Assembly (NCBI RefSeq): GCF_024359545.1
Contig: NZ_JAKQZG010000011.1
Location: forward strand, 62,001 to 126,000
Origin: Jiella marina
GTDB lineage: Bacteria; Pseudomonadota; Alphaproteobacteria; Rhizobiales; Rhizobiaceae
Length of the DNA: 64,000 nt
Reading direction: 5' to 3'
Shown: positions 60,141 to 64,000 of the stretch, in pieces
How the letters are laid out: each line of letters opens with the position of its first letter
Position numbering within the stretch: the first letter of the stretch is position 1
Program-made: the position numbers and the translations under genes
The notes under the pieces: model-generated
The model's database searches: none
Told to the model about the DNA's origin: nothing
The model's input: the letters and a program-made list of their open reading frames with translations, nothing else

Positions 60141-60734
60141 ATGAGCCTGCTCAATTTTCGTCTGCCGGCCATCTGCCTGGGCGCGCTGCTTGCCACGACG
60201 GTCTTCGCCGCGGCACAGAACCAGGCGGAGGGCCGCAATTTCGGCGCGCTGCAGATCCGGGGCGATCAGCCGATCGCGATCGAATCCGATCAGCTCGATG
60301 TCGACGATCGCAAGACCGTGGCGACCTTCACCGGCAACGTCTCCGTGCGGCAGGGCGAAACGGCGCTGCGGTCCGGCAAGCTGATCGTCTATTACAAGCG
60401 TGACGGCGCCAGGGAGGCATCCGCCGAACCCTCGGCCGGCGCGCTGCCAAGCGGCTCCAGCCAGATCGAAAAGCTGGAGGCCACCGGCAACGTCTACGTC
60501 AAGTCCGCCGACCAGGTGGCGACTGCCGACCGCGCTTCGTTCGACATGTCGAGTGAAGTCGTGCTCATGACCGGCAACGTCGTCCTCACCCAGGGCGAGA
60601 ACGTCGCCGAGGGCTGCCGTCTGCAGATCGAGATGGACACGGGCGTCGCCCGGCTCGAAAGCCGCGACTGCGGCGGCGCTGCCGGCGGCGGTCGGGTCAG
60701 GCTGATGCTGACGCCGGGCCAGGACGGCAATTGA
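60141..60734 (+). CDS. lptA: LPS transport periplasmic protein LptA
   Basis: A 197-residue OstA-domain protein that bridges the periplasm. A signal peptide (LPAICLGALLATTVFAAAQ) is followed by PIAIESDQLDVDDRKTVATF, GNVSVRQGETALRSGKLIVY and the second half VLMTGNVVLTQGENVAEGCR. The mid-loop is Ala/Ser-rich. It lies between lptC and lptB. Confidence 0.93.
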   Translation: MSLLNFRLPAICLGALLATTVFAAAQNQAEGRNFGALQIRGDQPIAIESDQLDVDDRKTVATFTGNVSVRQGETALRSGKLIVYYKRDGAREASAEPSAGALPSGSSQIEKLEATGNVYVKSADQVATADRASFDMSSEVVLMTGNVVLTQGENVAEGCRLQIEMDTGVARLESRDCGGAAGGGRVRLMLTPGQDGN

Positions 60735-60744
60735 GGTCCGAACC

Positions 60745-61518
60745 TTGAACGTGATGACCAAGGCGAGCAGCGGAAGCGACGTAAGGGAGGAACTCGCCGG
60801 TACGCTGGTCGCTCACGGTCTGACCAAGACCTATCGCGGCCGGCGGGTCGTCGATGATATCGGCCTGGTGGTCAGACGCGGCGAGGCCGTGGGCCTTCTC
60901 GGCCCGAACGGGGCCGGCAAGACCACCTGCTTCTACATGATCACGGGGCTGATTCCCGTGGATTCCGGCCGGATCATGCTCGACGGGCACGACATCACCC
61001 GCGTGCCCATGTATCGCCGAGCCCGCCTCGGCATTGGCTATCTGCCGCAGGAAGCATCGATCTTTCGCGGCCTGTCGGTGGAAGACAACATCCGCGCCGT
61101 GCTCGAGGTCGCCCAGCCCGACCGCAAGCTGCGCGAGGCCGAACTCGACGAGCTGCTCGAGGAATTCCACATCAGCCATCTGCGCAAGCAGCCCTCGACA
61201 TCGCTTTCGGGCGGCGAGCGCCGCCGCTGCGAAATCGCCCGGGCGCTGGCCTCCAAGCCCACCTTCATGCTCCTGGACGAACCCTTCGCCGGCGTCGATC
61301 CGATTGCTGTCGCCGACATCCAAGGTCTCGTTCGCCATTTGACGGCACGGGGCATCGGCGTTCTGATCACCGACCACAATGTCCGCGAGACGCTCGGTCT
61401 CATCGACCGCGCCTATATCATGCATGCCGGCGCCCTCCTCACTCACGGGACGCCGCAGGGAATCGTCAACAACCCAGACGTGCGACGTCTTTACCTTGGT
61501 GACAGCTTCAGCCTCTGA
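60745..61518 (+). CDS. lptB: LPS export ABC transporter ATP-binding protein LptB
   Basis: ATPase of the LptB2FG extractor, 257 residues. Walker A GLLGPNGAGKTTCFYMI, Q-loop LPQEASIFRGLSV, signature STSLSGGERRRCEIARALA, Walker B FMLLDEPFAGVDP and switch His in ITDHNVRET are all present. TTG at 60745 follows GAGG by eight bases; GTG (60751) and ATG (60754) are alternatives a few codons in. lptF and lptG are not in the window. Confidence 0.95.
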   Translation: MNVMTKASSGSDVREELAGTLVAHGLTKTYRGRRVVDDIGLVVRRGEAVGLLGPNGAGKTTCFYMITGLIPVDSGRIMLDGHDITRVPMYRRARLGIGYLPQEASIFRGLSVEDNIRAVLEVAQPDRKLREAELDELLEEFHISHLRKQPSTSLSGGERRRCEIARALASKPTFMLLDEPFAGVDPIAVADIQGLVRHLTARGIGVLITDHNVRETLGLIDRAYIMHAGALLTHGTPQGIVNNPDVRRLYLGDSFSL

Positions 61519-61700
61519 CTTGCCAAGGGCTTGGCTCGCTCCACATCTGCGCGATTGACAAGCAATCATGCAAACCGCTTTGATATGCGGCATCGGACAG
61601 GGGAGGTCGTCCGCCTTTCCATCCGATAGCCTCAGCCCGACGAGGCGCCTCGCGCGCTTCTCCAGTCCCACGGCCAAAGCGAGTATGATCTTTGCGTCCC

Positions 61701-63167
61701 ATGGCTCTATCGGCAAAGCTGCAGATCAGACAGTCCCAGGCGCTGGTGATGACACCGCAGCTCCTGCAGTCGATCCGCCTGCTGCAATACAGCCATACCG
61801 AGTTGAACGCTTTCGTGGAGACGCAAATCGAGCGAAATCCGTTGCTCGTGGTCGGTCCGCAGGGAGCAAGCGAAGACGGGGGCGCGGCTCAACCTTCCGG
61901 GGAGCCCGCTCCGCCCGAGGGCACTGGCCTGGCGGATAAGCAGGTCTCTCCTCCCGCCGCCTCCCTCCCCTCGCCTTCCGGGCCAGCGGGAGCGGGCCGC
62001 AGCAGCTCCGGATCGGGCCGGCAGAACGCGCTCGACGGTGATCTCGGCATCGAGAATCTTGCCGATCGGCGGCCCTCCTTGCACCATCACGTGCTTGCCG
62101 AGGTCTCAGACATCATTCTCGAGGGAACCGAACGCAAGATCGGCGAGGCGCTCGCCGAGCATCTGGACGAAAGCGGCTATCTCAGGATCGAGATCGAGGA
62201 GGTAGCGACCAGCCTGGGTGTATCTCCGACCGTCGTGGAAGCGGTGCTGAGCCGGCTGCAGACCGATATTACCCCCGCCGGCCTCTTCGCACGATCGCTC
62301 TCGGAGTGTCTCGGCATCCAGCTGAAGCGCCAGAACCGCTTCGATCCGGTGATGGCGCGGGTCCTCGACAATCTCGACCTTCTCGCCCGACGCGACTTTA
62401 CGGCTCTGCGCCGTCTGACGGGCGAGGACGAGGCAGGGCTGATGGAGATCTTGGCGGAGATCCGCGGGCTCGACCCGAAGCCGGGTCACGCCTTCGTCCA
62501 CGACAACACCGAAACCATCGTCCCCGACGTCTTCGTGACGGAAGGCGCTGACGGCGGCTGGCGGGTGGAACTCAATCCGGATGCGCTGCCGAGGGTTCTC
62601 GTCGACAACGACTATCTCGCCGCCGTGCGCGACGGCGTGCGGACGGAGGCCGACAAGGCGTTCATCGGTGAATGTCAACAATCAGCGAACTGGCTCGTGC
62701 GCTCGCTCGATCAGCGTGCGAAGACGATCCTGAAGGTCGCAAGCGAGATCGTCAGGCGCCAGGACGGGTTCCTCAACCGCGGCGTCGGCGGGTTGAAGCC
62801 GATGACGCTGATGTCGGTCGCCGAAGCGATCGGCATGCACGAATCGACGGTCAGCCGGGTCACGGCGACGAAATACATTGCCACCCCCCGCGGCACATTC
62901 GACATGCGCTTCTTCTTCACCGTGGCGATTGCGTCCGCCAATGGCGGCGACGCCCACTCGGCGGAGAGCGTCAAGCATCGCATCAAGATGCTGGTAGACG
63001 CCGAAACCGTCGGCAAGGTCATGTCCGACGACGACATTGCCGCTGTCCTCAAGAAGGAAGGCATCGATCTCGCCCGGCGCACGGTTGCGAAATACCGCGA
63101 AGCGCTCGGCATTCCCTCCTCGATCCAGCGACGGCGGGAAATGAACGCCCGCCGGCTGGCCTCCTGA
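61701..63167 (+). CDS. rpoN: RNA polymerase sigma-54 factor
   Basis: A 488-residue sigma factor for activator-dependent promoters. Region I reads LQIRQSQALVMTPQLLQSIR. A Pro/Ser/Gly-rich acidic linker (about 55-110) follows, then the core-binding part. The HTH reads GMHESTVSRVTATKYIATPR, with GTFDMRFFF after it. The RpoN box is ARRTVAKYREALGIPSS. It lies between lptB and hpf, as in most Proteobacteria. The ATG at 61701 is the likely start. Confidence 0.96.
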   Translation: MALSAKLQIRQSQALVMTPQLLQSIRLLQYSHTELNAFVETQIERNPLLVVGPQGASEDGGAAQPSGEPAPPEGTGLADKQVSPPAASLPSPSGPAGAGRSSSGSGRQNALDGDLGIENLADRRPSLHHHVLAEVSDIILEGTERKIGEALAEHLDESGYLRIEIEEVATSLGVSPTVVEAVLSRLQTDITPAGLFARSLSECLGIQLKRQNRFDPVMARVLDNLDLLARRDFTALRRLTGEDEAGLMEILAEIRGLDPKPGHAFVHDNTETIVPDVFVTEGADGGWRVELNPDALPRVLVDNDYLAAVRDGVRTEADKAFIGECQQSANWLVRSLDQRAKTILKVASEIVRRQDGFLNRGVGGLKPMTLMSVAEAIGMHESTVSRVTATKYIATPRGTFDMRFFFTVAIASANGGDAHSAESVKHRIKMLVDAETVGKVMSDDDIAAVLKKEGIDLARRTVAKYREALGIPSSIQRRREMNARRLAS

Positions 63168-63442
63168 GCCTGGCGGATGCGGCCGGCTCGCCCATGACCG
63201 CGTTTCCGACCACCACTTCGTCCATTGCGCTTGCGCCGATCGCACCTAGCTTGAGAGAGGTTGGGAGCGCGTTGACAGGGCGGAACATCGTCCCTAGAAG
63301 GCGCCACCTCCCAGACTCGGTGGCGGCCGCGACATTCGACATGCGAGGGCACGGCCCAAAGAGCAGGCGAGAGCCGCTTCGAGGGGACCGGTTCGGGCCT
63401 GTAGATCCGGTGTGCGGCGGCGATGATAAGGAGCATAATCGG

Positions 63443-64000
63443 ATGAGCCTGCGTGTTTCGGGAAAGCACATGGATGTCGGCGAAGCCTTCCGCATCCGGA
63501 TCGAAGAGCGTCTCGGCGAAGCGGTCGACAAGTATTTCGACGGCAATTTTTCCGGCACGGTCGTCGTATCGAAGGACGGAAGCCGCTACACTACCGACTG
63601 CACCGTGCATCTCGATACCGGCGTCGTCTTCCAGGCTACCGGTGCCGCTCATGATCCCGAGGCAAGCTTCGTCGAGGCCTCCGAGCGCATCGACAAGCGT
63701 CTGCGCCGCTACAAGCGCCGGCTGAAGGGCCATCAGAACAACGGCCACAAGGAAATGGCCTATTCGATCATGGCGGCGATCCCGGACGAGGCCGAGGAAG
63801 TGCCGGAGGACTACGCGCCCGCAATTATCGCGGAGACGACGCTCAAGGTCGGAACCCATTCCGTGGCCGGCGCGGTCATGGAACTCGACCGGCAGGACAG
63901 CCCCTTCGTTCTCTTCCGCAACGCCCAGTCGGGCGATCTGAACATCGTGTTCCGCCGCTCGGACGGCAATTACGGCTGGGTTGACCCGTCGAACTATTCG
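63443..64000 (+). CDS. hpf: Ribosome hibernation promoting factor, long form, 3'-truncated by window edge
   Basis: The frame is open from the ATG at 63443 to the window end (186 codons, no stop). The N-terminal HPF/YfiA domain reads MSLRVSGKHMDVGEAFRIRI and later RIDKRLRRYKRRLKGH. An acidic linker (EAEEVPEDYAP) joins it to the C-terminal dimerisation domain SPFVLFRNAQSGDLNIVFRR and GNYGWVDPS. Long-form HPF joins ribosomes into 100S dimers in stationary phase. AAGGAG lies 10 bases before the ATG. Only the last few residues seem to be missing. Confidence 0.94.
   Translation, partial: MSLRVSGKHMDVGEAFRIRIEERLGEAVDKYFDGNFSGTVVVSKDGSRYTTDCTVHLDTGVVFQATGAAHDPEASFVEASERIDKRLRRYKRRLKGHQNNGHKEMAYSIMAAIPDEAEEVPEDYAPAIIAETTLKVGTHSVAGAVMELDRQDSPFVLFRNAQSGDLNIVFRRSDGNYGWVDPSNYS

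Overview
The window is a GC-rich chromosomal segment of an alphaproteobacterium, most likely of the order Hyphomicrobiales (Rhizobiales). Pointers to this are the gene content (a LOV/HWE-type sensor kinase, the aerobic cobNOPW set with cbtAB, the ilvE / marR / two-component neighbourhood, a ROSE-type leader on an Hsp20 gene, a K+-insensitive H+-pyrophosphatase), the 4-bp stop/start overlaps, and the palindromic intergenic repeats. Family or genus cannot be fixed by eye. Most of the window is housekeeping. Foreign or decayed DNA is confined to about 18.95-20.9 kb and 35.85-36.5 kb.

Layout. 1-8.9 kb (+): the 3' part of dnaX, ybaB, recR, tRNA-Ala(GGC), polA, a LOV-domain histidine kinase, pyrF and a DUF1330 gene, closed by a strong bidirectional terminator. 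9.0-18.8 kb (-): hppA, then the run glyA - nrdR - ribD - ribE - ribH - nusB - MFS transporter, and a lone UDP-galactopyranose mutase gene (glf). 18.9-20.9 kb: a frame-broken IS5-family element with inverted repeats and a TTA target duplication, next to decayed reading frames and palindromes. 20.9-26.6 kb: exported proteins of unknown role, a metallo-beta-lactamase-fold hydrolase, a spermidine-synthase-like protein and ilvE. 26.7-29.6 kb (+): MarR regulator, OmpR-type regulator and histidine kinase. 29.6-35.8 kb: FAD oxidoreductase (-), then metH with a palindromic operator candidate, and fpr. 36.5-38.7 kb (+): minCDE plus a 49-residue ORF. 38.9-47.2 kb (+): a cobalamin riboswitch followed by cbtB, cbtA, cobP, cobW, cobN, a GNAT gene and cobO. 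47.7-51.2 kb (-): GNAT gene, pnp, rpsO. 51.5-54.6 kb (+): dnaN, recF, moeB/thiF-like. 54.6-59.2 kb (-): NCS2 purine permease, hsp20 with an RpoH promoter and RNA thermometer, lapA, ihfB, sppA. 59.4-64 kb (+): lptC, lptA, lptB, rpoN and a truncated hpf, the usual alphaproteobacterial order.

Functional links. The riboswitch cluster supplies cobalt and late cobalamin steps, and cobalamin-dependent MetH lies 4 kb upstream. GlyA supplies one-carbon units to MetH. The rib genes supply flavin for the FAD enzymes (Fpr, the SelD-like oxidoreductase, Glf) and the LOV kinase. The lptCAB genes serve lipopolysaccharide export.

The most unusual signal is inside cobN. Three long palindromic repeat elements, two of them copies of one 139-bp family, lie in frame in the coding sequence. 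They account for the roughly 140 extra residues of the product and resemble in principle the protein-coding palindromic elements of Rickettsia. Other points worth a look are the 320-bp tandem duplication of the cobO 3' end, the ROSE/RpoH control of hsp20, a secreted protein with an FLEDGG-type repeat, the acidic insert in the ATP-lid region of the LOV kinase, the 49-aa ORF behind minE, and two possible small-RNA loci.
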